Shown: in pieces, positions 8,802 through 17,203 of the stretch
Position numbering within the stretch: position 1 is the first letter of the stretch
Layout of the letters: each line of letters starts with the position of its first letter
Assembly: GCF_013912005.1 (NCBI RefSeq)
Contig: NZ_JACESB010000018.1
Location: 1-48,068 of the forward strand
Origin: Brevundimonas sp.
GTDB taxonomy: Bacteria > Pseudomonadota > Alphaproteobacteria > Caulobacterales > Caulobacteraceae
Direction of reading: 5' to 3'
Length of the DNA stretch: 48,068 nucleotides
Program-made: the position numbers and the translations under genes
The notes under the pieces: generated by a model
What the model saw: the letters and a program-made list of their open reading frames with translations, nothing else
Told to the model about the DNA's origin: nothing
Database searches by the model: none

Positions 8802-9424
8802 GGCCGCATCCCCTTCAGCACCGTTTCCACATGCTGCTCCGCCAGCGCCACCACGTCGACGGGCTCGGCCCCGACCGGCTCGAAGGTCTCGCGCCACACC
8901 ATCGACAGCACCATCGGCCCCATGAGGCCGAAGGCGAACAGGCGCGGATCGCCGGCCCGCACCTCGCCGCGGGCCTGCGCCTTCGCGATCAGCCCGCTGA
9001 TCAGCTGCACCCCCGGCTCGACCACGGTCTCGCGCCAGATGGCCGCCAGCTCGGGATGGTTGCGGCTCTCGGCGATGACCAGCTTGACCACCCCGGTGAT
9101 GCGCCGGTCGCTCACCACCTGCCGCGCCAGCATCGGCAGGGCCAGGCGCGCCACCTGCTCCAGCGGCAGGTCGGCGGCGGCCACCGCCCTGACCCGGTCG
9201 ATGTTCGGCGAGATCGCGTCCGTCACCACCGCCCGGAACAGGTCGGCCTTGGTTTCGAAATACAGGTACAGCGCGCCCTTCGAGACGCCGGCGCGCTTCG
9301 CCACCTCCTCCAGCCGCGCCGCCTGGAAGCCGCGCGCGGCGAACACCTCCAGCGCGGCGGCGAGGATCTCGGCCGGGCGGTCCGCGGGTCGGCGACGGAA
9401 TTTCGGCTCGCCGGGCGGGAGCAT
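8798..9424 (-). CDS. TetR family transcriptional regulator (CecR-like)
   Basis: A 208-residue TetR repressor. The N-terminal helix-turn-helix is clear (AALEVFAARGFQAARLEEVAKRAGVSKGALYLYFETKADLF), and the C-terminal ligand domain matches the type seen with YbhGFSR-like exporters. It is the first gene of a four-gene operon with HlyD, ATPase and permease, so it most likely represses itself and the exporter and is released by an exported compound. The perfect palindrome ACTGACGCGTCAGT lies 15 bp upstream of the start codon and is the obvious operator. Ligand unknown. Confidence 0.93.
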   Translation of the reverse strand: MLPPGEPKFRRRPADRPAEILAAALEVFAARGFQAARLEEVAKRAGVSKGALYLYFETKADLFRAVVTDAISPNIDRVRAVAAADLPLEQVARLALPMLARQVVSDRRITGVVKLVIAESRNHPELAAIWRETVVEPGVQLISGLIAKAQARGEVRAGDPRLFAFGLMGPMVLSMVWRETFEPVGAEPVDVVALAEQHVETVLKGMRP

Positions 9425-9439
9425 CCGGCCCTCTTGCTG

Positions 9440-9453
9440 ACTGACGCGTCAGT
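9440..9453. promoter_or_regulatory. TetR-type operator palindrome
   Basis: ACTGACGCGTCAGT is a perfect 14-bp palindrome starting 16 bp upstream of the tetR ATG. TGAC/GTCA half sites of this kind are common for TetR repressors that autoregulate export operons. The position would block transcription or initiation of the operon. The link to this regulator is inferred from position. Confidence 0.7.
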
Positions 9454-9549
9454 TATTACGGCCGGGGCCGCCGTCTGTAAAGCGGCGTTCTTCCAGCCGG
9501 CGTCCGCTGGCGCTGGACCGGGCGCGGCCGCCCTCTTAAGTGTGCCCCC

Positions 9550-10554
9550 ATGACCTCCCCCCTCGACTCCTCCCCCGATCCGCTGCTGACCCTCGAACCG
9601 CACCGCAAGGTGAGCGTGCGCGAGATGTTCGGGGTGGACTCGGACATGGTGGTGCCGGCCTTCGACACCCGCGACAGCCATGTGCCGGACATCGACGACG
9701 CCTACCGCTTCGATCCGCAGACGACGCTCGCCATCTGCGCCGGCTTCGCCTTCGACCGCCGCGTGATGGTCCAAGGCTATCACGGCACCGGCAAGTCGAC
9801 CCACATCGAGCAGGTCGCCGCCCGCCTCAACTGGCCGCTGGTGCGCGTCAACCTCGACAGCCACGTCAGCCGCATCGACCTTGTCGGCAAGGACGCCATC
9901 GTCCTGAAGGACGGCAAGCAGGTCACCGAGTTCCGCGAGGGCATGCTGCCCTGGGCGCTGCAGCGCCCCATCGCCCTGGTGTTCGACGAGTACGACGCCG
10001 GCCGCCCCGATGTGATGTTCGTGATCCAGCGGGTGCTCGAGGCCCAGGGCCGCCTGACCCTGCTCGACCAGAACCGGGTGATCCGCCCGAACCGCTTCTT
10101 CCGCCTGTTCGCCACCACCAACACCATCGGCCTCGGCGACACCTCGGGCCTCTATCACGGCACCCAGCAGATCAACCAGGGTCAGATGGACCGCTGGAAC
10201 ATCGTCACCACGCTCAACTATCTCGACCACGACGTCGAGGCCGAGATCGTGGCCGCCAAGGTGCCCGAGTGGAACGACGCCGAGGGCAAGCGCCGCATCG
10301 CGGCCATGGTCCGCGTCGCCGACATGACCCGCAACGCCTTCATGAACGGCGACATCTCGACGGTGATGTCGCCGCGGACGGTGATCACCTGGGCCCAGAA
10401 CGCCATCATCTTCGGCGGCGACGTGGCCCTCGGCTTCCGCCTCACCTTCCTCAACAAGTGCGACGAGCTGGAGCGCCCGACCATCGCGGAGTTCTACCAG
10501 CGCGCGTTCGGCGAGGATCTGCCGGAAGCGGCGACGCGGGTGAAGGTGGGGTGA
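9550..10554 (+). CDS. cobS: Cobaltochelatase subunit CobS (AAA+ ATPase)
   Basis: A 334-residue AAA+ protein matching the CobS subunit of the aerobic cobaltochelatase CobNST, which inserts cobalt into hydrogenobyrinate a,c-diamide in B12 synthesis. The N-terminal region [21 protein letters not shown] is characteristic. Walker A is GYHGTGKST (76-84), Walker B is [11 protein letters not shown], and sensor 1 is RLFATTNT. CobS works with CobT as a hexameric chaperone complex; cobT normally follows directly but is absent here. The downstream gene instead overlaps the cobS stop (TGATG). Either cobT lies elsewhere, or this is one of the CobS-like proteins found in organisms without full B12 synthesis. 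Confidence 0.93.
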   Translation: MTSPLDSSPDPLLTLEPHRKVSVREMFGVDSDMVVPAFDTRDSHVPDIDDAYRFDPQTTLAICAGFAFDRRVMVQGYHGTGKSTHIEQVAARLNWPLVRVNLDSHVSRIDLVGKDAIVLKDGKQVTEFREGMLPWALQRPIALVFDEYDAGRPDVMFVIQRVLEAQGRLTLLDQNRVIRPNRFFRLFATTNTIGLGDTSGLYHGTQQINQGQMDRWNIVTTLNYLDHDVEAEIVAAKVPEWNDAEGKRRIAAMVRVADMTRNAFMNGDISTVMSPRTVITWAQNAIIFGGDVALGFRLTFLNKCDELERPTIAEFYQRAFGEDLPEAATRVKVG

Positions 10555-11165
10555 TGCTGCTCCACTCGATACTCGCGGGGATCGCCCTTGTGCAGGCGGG
10601 TACCGGGGATCGGCCGCCGAGGCCGACGGACGAGCAGTTGCTGGCCCGGCTGGTCTCGGAAGCGCCAGCCGCTCGGGTGCTGTCTGTCGACTTCAGAGAT
10701 CCCGCGCGAGGCGATGGACGGGTCGGTTGCGGATTGGCCGAGATCCACGGCCACGTAGAGCCCTTCACCGTCTTCACGGGCTGGCGGGAGGCCGAAGAAA
10801 CTCGCATCGGCAGCATGCAGGTCACGATCGTCGGGGACGACGGTCAGCCAGAAGTGCACACCCTGGAGCCGCCGGAGCCGGAGCCGGCGCATTGGAGCAC
10901 GCACACCTCCCTGCCGACCCATGAGGATCGCGACGACGACGGCGATATCGACCGCCACGACCGCAACTTTGATGTTCTTCGCAGGCAGATGGCGCTGAAC
11001 CTCTGCAAACACATCGCGAAGCCGGAAGGCGCGACATGGCCCACAGAACTCGAACCTGATCCCGATCCGGCTCGTGCGGAACGCAATCGCCGGCTTGCGC
11101 GGGCGACGGTCGCCCTTCTTTTCGGAGGCGCAGCCCGTTCCGCCCCGCCTGCGGAACGGGAGTAG
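10554..11165 (+). CDS. Exported hypothetical protein coupled to cobS
   Basis: A 203-residue protein I do not recognise. Residues 1-15 form a short hydrophobic signal-like segment ([15 protein letters not shown]). The middle has a beta-rich stretch with VGCGLAEIHGHVEPF, then an acidic Asp/Glu/Pro/His-rich part (EPPEPEPAHW, HEDRDDDGDIDRHDR) and a helical Arg/Ala-rich tail. Its ATG overlaps the cobS stop, so it is translated with cobS, in the slot where cobT is expected. It shows no CobT features (no VWA or MIDAS motif). The last codons contain a 10-bp inverted repeat. The acidic segment could bind cations, but that is a guess. Confidence 0.75.
   Translation: MLLHSILAGIALVQAGTGDRPPRPTDEQLLARLVSEAPAARVLSVDFRDPARGDGRVGCGLAEIHGHVEPFTVFTGWREAEETRIGSMQVTIVGDDGQPEVHTLEPPEPEPAHWSTHTSLPTHEDRDDDGDIDRHDRNFDVLRRQMALNLCKHIAKPEGATWPTELEPDPDPARAERNRRLARATVALLFGGAARSAPPAERE
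11134..11160. terminator. Hairpin at the 3' end of the gene after cobS
   Basis: CCCGTTCCGC (11134-11143) pairs perfectly with GCGGAACGGG (11151-11160) around a 7-nt loop. It sits inside the last codons of the exported hypothetical gene, just before the TAG at 11163, and 9 bp from the convergent higA stop. No T run follows on either strand, so it may be a weak bidirectional terminator or an mRNA 3' stabiliser. Confidence 0.45.
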
Positions 11166-11168
11166 AAT

Positions 11169-11483
11169 TCAGGCCGCCCTGGGCCTGATCAGCTCCAGCG
11201 CCGCACCCATCTTCGACCGCTGCACGCGCAGATCGTAGCTGTTCTGGAGCCGCAGGAAGAACCCTTCGCTCATGCCCCAGTAGCGGGCCAGCCGCAGGTC
11301 GGTGTCGGCGGTGATCGCCCGCTTGCCCAGCACGATCTCGTTGATGCGCCGCGGCGATACGCCGATGGCGTTGGCGAGCGCGGTCTGGCTCAGCCCGGCG
11401 GGGAGGATGAACTCCTCCAGCAGAATCTCACCTGGCGTCACCGGATCCACCACCACCTCAGTGGTAGTCGCAGATTTCGACAT
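11169..11483 (-). CDS. higA: HigA family antitoxin
   Basis: A 104-residue antitoxin with a Cro/XRE helix-turn-helix: VTPGEILLEEFILPAGLSQTALANAIGVSPRRINEIVLGKR is the standard HigA N-terminal signature, followed by ADTDLRLARYWGMSEGFFLRLQNSYDL. It neutralises HigB and represses the operon. The frame overlaps the end of higB by 26 bp from ATG 11483, or by 41 bp from an alternative ATG at 11498. The higB-higA order (toxin first) is normal for this family. The predicted binding site is the palindrome upstream of higB. Confidence 0.92.
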   Translation of the reverse strand: MSKSATTTEVVVDPVTPGEILLEEFILPAGLSQTALANAIGVSPRRINEIVLGKRAITADTDLRLARYWGMSEGFFLRLQNSYDLRVQRSKMGAALELIRPRAA

Positions 11484-11739
11484 CCTCAGCGCCTCCATCG
11501 ATCCAGCGGAAGCAGATCCGCCACTGCTGATTGATCCGGATAGAGTGCTGACCTTTCCGATCGCCGGACAATGACTCCAGCCGATTGCCCGGCGGGAGTC
11601 TCAGGTCGTCCAGCCGCGAGGCCGCCTCGATCAGCTCCAGCTTCCGTTGCGCCACGCGCCGGATATCTGGCGGCAATCGCCGCGAGGCGATCCCGGCCCA
11701 GAAGCGCTCCGTCTCGCGGTCGCGGAAGCTTCGGATCAT
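11458..11739 (-). CDS. higB: HigB/RelE-type mRNA interferase toxin
   Basis: A 93-residue toxin of the RelE/ParE fold. HigB-type toxins cut mRNA on the ribosome. The hallmark features are the start IRSFRDRETERFWAG, the region LRLPPGNRLESLSGDRKGQHSIRINQQWRICFRW, and the terminal EICDYH. Basic and aromatic residues in the RINQQWRICFRW strand match the active-site region of the family. It is first in a two-gene operon and overlaps higA. Full length with no sign of decay. Confidence 0.93.
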   Translation of the reverse strand: MIRSFRDRETERFWAGIASRRLPPDIRRVAQRKLELIEAASRLDDLRLPPGNRLESLSGDRKGQHSIRINQQWRICFRWIDGGAEDVEICDYH

Positions 11740-11754
11740 TCCCCTCTCTCTATA

Positions 11755-11772
11755 ACGTATAACGTTATACGT
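11755..11772. promoter_or_regulatory. higBA operator/promoter palindrome
   Basis: ACGTATAACGTTATACGT is a perfect 18-bp palindrome whose nearer edge is 16 bp upstream of the higB ATG. It is a strongly AT-rich island in a very GC-rich region. The core GTATAACGTTATAC resembles known HigA-type operators. TATAAC/TATACG in it could serve as the -10 element, so HigA binding would shut off its own promoter. The assignment is inferred from position and symmetry. Confidence 0.75.
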
Positions 11773-11802
11773 GGCAAGCAGGTGGGCCCACAGCCGGGCG
11801 TA

Positions 11803-12381
11803 TCACGGAATGCTAGCCCCGTTCCGCCACGCCCCCGCCGCCATCTCCCGCGCCGTCTCCCGCACATCCGCCGGCCAGCCCGCCACCGCCGCGTCGAACG
11901 CCGTCCAGTCGCCGGCGAACAGCATGCGCGTCGCCTCCTCGTAGCCCGGCCGGTCCCCGGCCATGGCGGTGATGAAACGGTAGGCGGCCTCCTTCGCCCG
12001 GCGCGCCCGCTCGGGCCCCTCCCCGGCCTTCATCTGCGCCTCGACCAGCTTGCGCAGCGCCACCGAGGCGCCGCCCGGCTGGGCCGCCAGCCAATCCCAG
12101 TGGCGCGGCAGCAGGGTCACCTCGCGCGCGACCACGCCCAGCTTCGGCCGACCCGGCCCGCGCTTCTCCGGCGCCGGCGGCGGGGCCAGGGCCGCGCGCG
12201 CCGTCTGGAGGCTGCGCAGGTCGAGATCCACCGGCCGGCCGCTGACCAGCTCGAACACCGCCGGCGCCCCGCCCCGGACGGCGGCGGCGTGGATCGCCGG
12301 CAGGGCGCGGGAGAGCGGCGCGCGGGCGATGCGGCGGTCGCCGACGAAGGCGACGACGGGCAGATCGGCGGGAATGGGCAT
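11803..12381 (-). CDS. DUF2239 family protein
   Basis: A 192-residue protein of the DUF2239 family, found mostly in Proteobacteria; function unknown. Visible features are the N-terminal PVVAFVGDRRIARAPLS, the central family segment KRGPGRPKLGVVAREVTLLPRHWDWLAAQPGGASVALRKLVEAQ and the helical C terminus ending GDWTAFDAAVAGWPADVR. The GRPKLG stretch looks like an AT-hook, followed by a helix resembling ribbon-helix-helix-like DNA-binding proteins, but this is speculation. ATG 12381 has an excellent AGGAGGTTTCC leader; an upstream in-frame extension to 12489 has none. No obvious operon partner. Confidence 0.85.
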   Translation of the reverse strand: MPIPADLPVVAFVGDRRIARAPLSRALPAIHAAAVRGGAPAVFELVSGRPVDLDLRSLQTARAALAPPPAPEKRGPGRPKLGVVAREVTLLPRHWDWLAAQPGGASVALRKLVEAQMKAGEGPERARRAKEAAYRFITAMAGDRPGYEEATRMLFAGDWTAFDAAVAGWPADVRETAREMAAGAWRNGASIP

Positions 12382-12563
12382 GGAAACCTCCTCAGCGGCC
12401 GCGCCTGCGACCGTTTCCGGCGCAGGGCGCGCGCAGGCTTTCCTCCGGGCGCGACAGAGGTCCGGCGACGGTGCGCATTCGGGACTCACGGGACCGTCGG
12501 GCCCCTGTTCTTCCGGATTTACCCGGACCCAACCGGGCGATCAATATCGCCCGGGTGAAACCC

Positions 12564-13838
12564 TCAGGCGATCTCCGGCGGCGGCGGGGCGACGCGGCTG
12601 TGGCGGCGCACCACCGCGCCGATCGTGCCGCCCTGGACCAGCACCGAGAACAGCACCACCACATAGGTCGCCGCCAGCAGCACGTCCTTCATCGGCCCCG
12701 GCGGCAGCGACAGGGCGAGGGCGATGGAGATGCCGCCGCGCAGCCCGCCCCAGGTCATGGTCGGGAAGGCCAGGCCGAACGGCAGCAGACGCCGCCACGC
12801 CAGCAGCGGCAGCCCCACCGAGGCCGCCCGCGCCGCCAGCACCAGCGGCACGGTCAGCAGACCCAGCCCCAGCAGGCCCAGTCGCTCCGCCAGCACCACC
12901 GCCTCCAGCCCGATGAGCAGGAACAGCACCGCGTTCAGCACCTCGTCGAGCAGGGCCCAGAACTTCAGCAGATAGTCGCGGGTGGTGTCGCTCATCGCCT
13001 CGGCCACCCCCTTGTTGCCGATCAGCAGCCCGGCCACGGCCATGGCCACCGGCCCGCTGATGTGCAGGGCCGAGGCCAGCGAATAGCCGCCCATGACCAC
13101 CGCCAGGCTGACCAGCACCTCGACCGCATAGTCGTCGATGGCCTTCATGGCGCTGTAGCCGATCCAGCCGACGACCAGGCCGAGCACCGCCCCGCCCAGG
13201 GCCTCCACCACGAACAGCTCCAGCGCGTGCGGCAGGGAGAAGGCGGTCCCGGCGGCGGCCGAGGCCAGCAGGATGGAGAAGATCACCACCCCGACCCCGT
13301 CGTTGAACAGGCTCTCGCCGGCGATCGTCGCCTGCAGGGTCGGCGGCACCCGGGCGGTCTTCAGCACCCCCATCACCGCCACCGGGTCGGTCGGGCTGAT
13401 CAGCGCCCCGAACACCAGACACCAGGCCAGCGGCACGGCGACGCCCATCAGCCCGGTCAGCAGCCAGAAGCCGCCGCCCACCAGCACGGTCGAGGCGACC
13501 ACGCCGATGGTGCTGAGCAGGGCGATCTGCCACCGCCCCCGCCGCAGCTGGTCGAGGTCGACGTGCAGCGCCCCGGCGAACAGCAGGAAGGAGAGCATCC
13601 CCTCCATCAGGGTCTCGTGGAAGTCGATGTCCTCGAGGAAGCCGCCGACCACCCCGCCCAGGTCGCTCTGCGGCAGCAGCCGGTCCGCGATGATCACCAC
13701 CACCGAGGCGAGCGCCCCCATCATGGTCAGCGCCACCGTCGAGGGCAGCTTCAGGAAGCGGTGGTTGAACCACCCCAGGGCGGCGGACAGGACGATCAGG
13801 ATGGCCGCGGCGTCGAGGGGCGAGAGGGCGGCGTGCAT
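12564..13838 (-). CDS. CPA1 family Na+/H+ antiporter
   Basis: A 424-residue inner-membrane cation:proton antiporter with about twelve hydrophobic helices. Diagnostic CPA1/NhaP-type motifs are visible: GALISPTDPVAVMGVLK (the unwound helix carrying the ND/TDP site), GESLFNDGVGVVIFSILL (the ND motif) and TMTWGGLRGGISIALALSLP. It exchanges Na+ (or K+) for protons across the inner membrane in pH and salt homeostasis. ATG 13838 is chosen because the protein then begins directly before the first membrane helix; an upstream frame to 13982 is Arg-rich and unlike a signal. There is no cytoplasmic C-terminal regulatory tail. Confidence 0.93.
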   Translation of the reverse strand: MHAALSPLDAAAILIVLSAALGWFNHRFLKLPSTVALTMMGALASVVVIIADRLLPQSDLGGVVGGFLEDIDFHETLMEGMLSFLLFAGALHVDLDQLRRGRWQIALLSTIGVVASTVLVGGGFWLLTGLMGVAVPLAWCLVFGALISPTDPVAVMGVLKTARVPPTLQATIAGESLFNDGVGVVIFSILLASAAAGTAFSLPHALELFVVEALGGAVLGLVVGWIGYSAMKAIDDYAVEVLVSLAVVMGGYSLASALHISGPVAMAVAGLLIGNKGVAEAMSDTTRDYLLKFWALLDEVLNAVLFLLIGLEAVVLAERLGLLGLGLLTVPLVLAARAASVGLPLLAWRRLLPFGLAFPTMTWGGLRGGISIALALSLPPGPMKDVLLAATYVVVLFSVLVQGGTIGAVVRRHSRVAPPPPEIA

Positions 13839-14013
13839 GGCGGGTCTCCGGCGGGCGTCCGGCTCCTGTCTAGACGCCCGGGCCCGGCTCGCCCACCCGA
13901 TCCGCGCGCCTGCGCGGGCGACGATGCGCCCGATCGCCGCGTCCGGAACCGCCGCCCGCCGGCCGCGCTTCCGCAGGACCAAAGGCTCACCTCATCGAGG
14001 AAAGGGAACTCCC

Positions 14014-14319
14014 ATGACCGACCAGCGCATCGACGGCGTCGCCAACGAGATGGAGGGCAAGGTCCAGGCCGCCTCCGGCAAGTTCGCCGGGGACGCGAAG
14101 ATGCAGATCGAGGGCCGGCTGAAGCAGGCCAAGGGCCAGGCCCAGCAGGCCTACGGCCGGGTCCTCGACGGCCTCGACGGTCTGGTGGAGAAGGCGCCGG
14201 CCGGCGTCCAGGGCCACGCCCGCACCGGCCTCGACTTCGCCCGCCGCAAGCCGCTGCTGACCACCGGCATCGTCGCCGGCCTGGCCATCCTGCTCAGCGG
14301 CATGGGCCGCCGCCGCTAG
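14014..14319 (+). CDS. CsbD family stress protein
   Basis: A 101-residue protein. The N-terminal CsbD-like domain (about 5-50: GVANEMEGKVQAASGKFAGDAKMQIEGRLKQAKGQAQQAYG) is a short helical hairpin found in general-stress proteins of unknown biochemical role. The C-terminal part adds a predicted membrane helix (LLTTGIVAGLAILLSGM) ending in GRRR, so unlike soluble CsbD it may be membrane-tethered. The start has a GAGGAAAGGGA leader. It is monocistronic and convergent with clpA. Homologues are often under general-stress sigma control, but I see no clear promoter here. Confidence 0.88.
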   Translation: MTDQRIDGVANEMEGKVQAASGKFAGDAKMQIEGRLKQAKGQAQQAYGRVLDGLDGLVEKAPAGVQGHARTGLDFARRKPLLTTGIVAGLAILLSGMGRRR

Positions 14320-14335
14320 ACGGCGCGCCGCATAC

Positions 14336-14366
14336 GAAAAAGGCCCCGGCGTCGCCGCCGGGGCCT
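14336..14366 (-). terminator. clpA terminator
   Basis: A 10-bp perfect stem AGGCCCCGGC/GCCGGGGCCT (14341-14350 and 14357-14366) with a 6-nt loop lies between convergent csbD and clpA. On the minus strand it is followed by TTTTT (14337-14341), so it is an intrinsic terminator for clpA. A near copy follows the phasin gene at 17145-17175. Confidence 0.85.
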
Positions 14367-14384
14367 GTGTCGCGGGCGGGCCGG

Positions 14385-16694
14385 TCAGCCCGCCGCTTGG
14401 TCCGCGGTCTCCTTCGCCGGCGCGCCGGCGGGGCCGGTGACGTCGAAGACGATCTTGCCGTCCTTCAGCTCGACCTTCACATGCCCGCCGCGGGTCAGAC
14501 GCCCGAACAGGATGTCGTCGGCCAGCGGCTTCTTGATGTGCTCCTGGATGACCCGGGCCAGCGGCCGCGCCCCGTAGAGCTCGTCGAAGCCGTTCTTGGC
14601 CAGCCAGTCGGCCGCCTCGTCGGTCAGCTCGATGGTGATGTTGCGGTCCGCCAGCTGGGCTTCCAGCTGCAGCACGAACTTGGTCACCACCGACCGGATG
14701 GTCCCGGCGTCCAGCGCCTTGAAGGCGACGATGGCGTCGAGCCGGTTGCGGAACTCCGGCGCGAACAGGCGCTGGATGGCCTTGTCGTCCTCGCCCTCGA
14801 CCTTGCCGCGGCCGAAGCCGATGGCCGCCCGCGCATTGTCGGCGGCGCCGGCGTTGGTGGTCATGATCAGGATGACGTTCCGGAAATCGACCTTCTTGCC
14901 GACCGCGTCGGTCAGCTGGCCGTTGTCCATCACCTGCAGCAGGATGTTGTAGACGTCCGGGTGCGCCTTCTCGATCTCGTCCAGCAGCACCACGGCGTGC
15001 GGATGCTGGTCGACGGCGTCGGTCAGCAGCCCGCCCTGGTCGTGGCCGACGTAGCCCGGAGGCGCGCCGATCAGCCGCGAGACGGTGTGCCGCTCCATGT
15101 ACTCGGACATGTCGAAGCGCAGCATCTCGATGCCCAGGGTCGAGGCCAGCTGGCGCGCCACCTCGGTCTTGCCGACGCCGGTCGGGCCCGAGAACAGGAA
15201 GGCGCCGATCGGCTTCTGCGGGTCGCGCAGGCCGGCCCGGGCCAGCTTCATCGCCGCCGAGACCTGCTCGATCGCCGCCTCCTGGCCGAACACCACGCGG
15301 TTCAGGTCGGCCTGCAGCTCGCGCAGCGACTCGGTGTCGGACTTGGACACCGACTTCGGCGGGATCCGCGCCATGCGGGCGATCACGGCCTCGACCTCCT
15401 TCTGGCCGATGACCTTCTTCCGCTTGGACTCCGGCAGCAGCATCTGCGACGCCCCGGCCTCGTCGATCACGTCGATCGCCTTGTCCGGCAGCTTGCGGTC
15501 GGTCATGTAGCGCGCCGACAGCTCCACCGCCGTGCGGATCGCCGCATCGGTGTAACGCAGCTTGTGGTGCCCCTCGTACGAGGTCTTGAGCCCCTTCAGG
15601 ATGCGGATGGTGTCGTCGACGGTCGGCTCGTTGACGTCGATCTTCTGGAAGCGCCGCGCCAGGGCCCGGTCCTTCTCGAAGTGCTGGCGGTACTCCTTGT
15701 AGGTCGTCGAGCCCATGCAGCGCAGCGCGCCGGAGGCCAGGGCGGGCTTCAGCAGGTTCGAGGCGTCCATCGCCCCGCCGGAGGTGGCGCCGGCCCCGAT
15801 CACCGTGTGGATCTCGTCGATGAACAGCACCGCGTCCTCGTGCTGCTCCAGCTCCTTGACCACCTGCTTGAGGCGCTCCTCGAAGTCGCCGCGGTAGCGG
15901 GTGCCGGCCAGCAGCGCGCCCATGTCGAGGCTGTAGATGGTGGCGTTCTTCAGGACGTCCGGCACCTCGCCCTTGACGATCTTGCGCGCCAGGCCCTCGG
16001 CGATGGCGGTCTTGCCGACGCCGGGGTCGCCGACCAGCAGCGGGTTGTTCTTGGTCCGCCGGCACAGGATCTGGATCGAGCGCTCGACCTCGGCGGTCCG
16101 CCCGATCAGCGGGTCGATCTTGCCCTCGCGGGCCTTGGCGTTGAGGTCGACGCAGTAGGCGTCCAGCGCCTCGCCGCCGGTCTTGGCCGCCGCGGCGTCC
16201 TCGGCGTCCTCGGGGCTGCCGGCGGCCTTGGCCGGACGGGTCTCGCCCGCCCCCGGCTTCTTGGCGATGCCGTGGGCGATGAAGTTCACCGCGTCATACC
16301 GCGTCATGTCCTGCTCCTGCAGGAAGTAGGCGGCGTGGCTCTCGCGCTCGCTGAAGATGGCGACCAGCACATTGGCGCCGGTGACCTCCTCGCGGCCCGA
16401 GGACTGGACGTGGATCACGGCGCGCTGGATCACCCGCTGGAAGCCGGCCGTCGGCTTGGCGTCGTCGCCGTCCGAGGTGGCGAGCGCCGCCAGGTCGGTG
16501 TCGACGTACAGCGTCAGGGCGGTCTTCAGCGCCGTCAGGTCGACGTTGCAGGCGGTCATCACATTGGCCGCGTCGGGGTCGTCGACGAGCGCCAGCAGCA
16601 GGTGCTCGAGCGTGGCGTACTCGTGCCGGCGCTCGTTGGCGTAGTGCACCGCGCGGTGCAGGGTCTCTTCGAGAGGACGGGAAAACGAGGGCAT
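14385..16694 (-). CDS. clpA: ATP-dependent Clp protease ATP-binding subunit ClpA
   Basis: A 769-residue Hsp100 unfoldase that feeds substrates, including ClpS-delivered N-end-rule proteins, into ClpP. The N domain (about 1-145, [19 protein letters not shown]) binds ClpS. AAA1 has Walker A GDPGVGKT and Walker [18 protein letters not shown]2 has Walker A GPTGVGKT and Walker [22 protein letters not shown] in the second AAA domain occupies the ClpP-docking IGL/F loop position. There is no ClpB-type middle domain. ATG 16694 gives the canonical N terminus. It follows clpS with an 8-bp gap, the normal clpSA order. Confidence 0.96.
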   Translation of the reverse strand: MPSFSRPLEETLHRAVHYANERRHEYATLEHLLLALVDDPDAANVMTACNVDLTALKTALTLYVDTDLAALATSDGDDAKPTAGFQRVIQRAVIHVQSSGREEVTGANVLVAIFSERESHAAYFLQEQDMTRYDAVNFIAHGIAKKPGAGETRPAKAAGSPEDAEDAAAAKTGGEALDAYCVDLNAKAREGKIDPLIGRTAEVERSIQILCRRTKNNPLLVGDPGVGKTAIAEGLARKIVKGEVPDVLKNATIYSLDMGALLAGTRYRGDFEERLKQVVKELEQHEDAVLFIDEIHTVIGAGATSGGAMDASNLLKPALASGALRCMGSTTYKEYRQHFEKDRALARRFQKIDVNEPTVDDTIRILKGLKTSYEGHHKLRYTDAAIRTAVELSARYMTDRKLPDKAIDVIDEAGASQMLLPESKRKKVIGQKEVEAVIARMARIPPKSVSKSDTESLRELQADLNRVVFGQEAAIEQVSAAMKLARAGLRDPQKPIGAFLFSGPTGVGKTEVARQLASTLGIEMLRFDMSEYMERHTVSRLIGAPPGYVGHDQGGLLTDAVDQHPHAVVLLDEIEKAHPDVYNILLQVMDNGQLTDAVGKKVDFRNVILIMTTNAGAADNARAAIGFGRGKVEGEDDKAIQRLFAPEFRNRLDAIVAFKALDAGTIRSVVTKFVLQLEAQLADRNITIELTDEAADWLAKNGFDELYGARPLARVIQEHIKKPLADDILFGRLTRGGHVKVELKDGKIVFDVTGPAGAPAKETADQAAG

Positions 16695-16702
16695 GGATCC
16701 TC

Positions 16703-17035
16703 TCAGTCCTTTTCCATCGTGCATTGCAGGGGGTGCTGGTGACGCCGCGCCGTCTCGACCACCTGGGCGACCTTGGTCTCGGCCACCTCGTAGGTGAAGA
16801 CGCCGCACACTCCGACGCCATGCTGGTGCACGTGCAGCATGATGCGGGTGGCGTCCTCGCGGCTCTTTCCGAAGAACCGCTCCAGCACATAGACGACGAA
16901 TTCCATCGGCGTGTAGTCGTCGTTCAGGATCAGCACCCGGTAGAGCGAGGGCCTCTGAAGCTTCGGCTTTGTTTCGGTGATCGTGGCGGCCCCGGGGCCT
17001 CCGGCGGGATCACCGACCTTACGAGACGGCGGCAT
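16703..17035 (-). CDS. clpS: ClpS adaptor protein
   Basis: A 110-residue adaptor that recognises N-degrons and hands them to ClpA. A disordered N-terminal extension (about 1-30) precedes the core with the hallmark [25 protein letters not shown] (Asn and Asp of NDDYTPM bind the substrate amino group), then [23 protein letters not shown], including the conserved His of the pocket, and the C-terminal [18 protein letters not shown] 17035 gives the usual length; a longer in-frame start exists at 17140, but that extension reads like untranslated leader. Confidence 0.95.
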   Translation of the reverse strand: MPPSRKVGDPAGGPGAATITETKPKLQRPSLYRVLILNDDYTPMEFVVYVLERFFGKSREDATRIMLHVHQHGVGVCGVFTYEVAETKVAQVVETARRHQHPLQCTMEKD

Positions 17036-17144
17036 TCGTTGTCCGGTTGGGGGAGTGATGGACAGATAGGAAACTGTCGGACGCTTTGCGAGGTCCGTCC
17101 AGTCACACGTTTGAGTGGGCGCCGGCGAAGCCCGTCGCACGACG

Positions 17145-17175
17145 AAAAAGGCCCCGGCGTCTCCGCCGGGGCCTT
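17145..17175 (-). terminator. Phasin gene terminator
   Basis: An 11-bp perfect stem AAGGCCCCGGC/GCCGGGGCCTT (17148-17158 and 17165-17175) with loop GTCTCC. It lies 28 bp past the phasin stop, with a T run on the minus strand (17145-17149 complement). The stem is nearly identical to the clpA terminator. Confidence 0.85.
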
Positions 17176-17203
17176 CCGTACGCTACGCGGACTTCAGGTC
17201 GCC

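Noticed and set aside
12471-16742. A 1423-codon open frame on the plus strand.
   Set aside because: It lies antisense to the antiporter, clpA and their neighbours, which have clear domains; in GC-rich DNA the opposite strand often lacks stops. Its product is a Gly/Arg/His/Gln-rich sequence with no domain.
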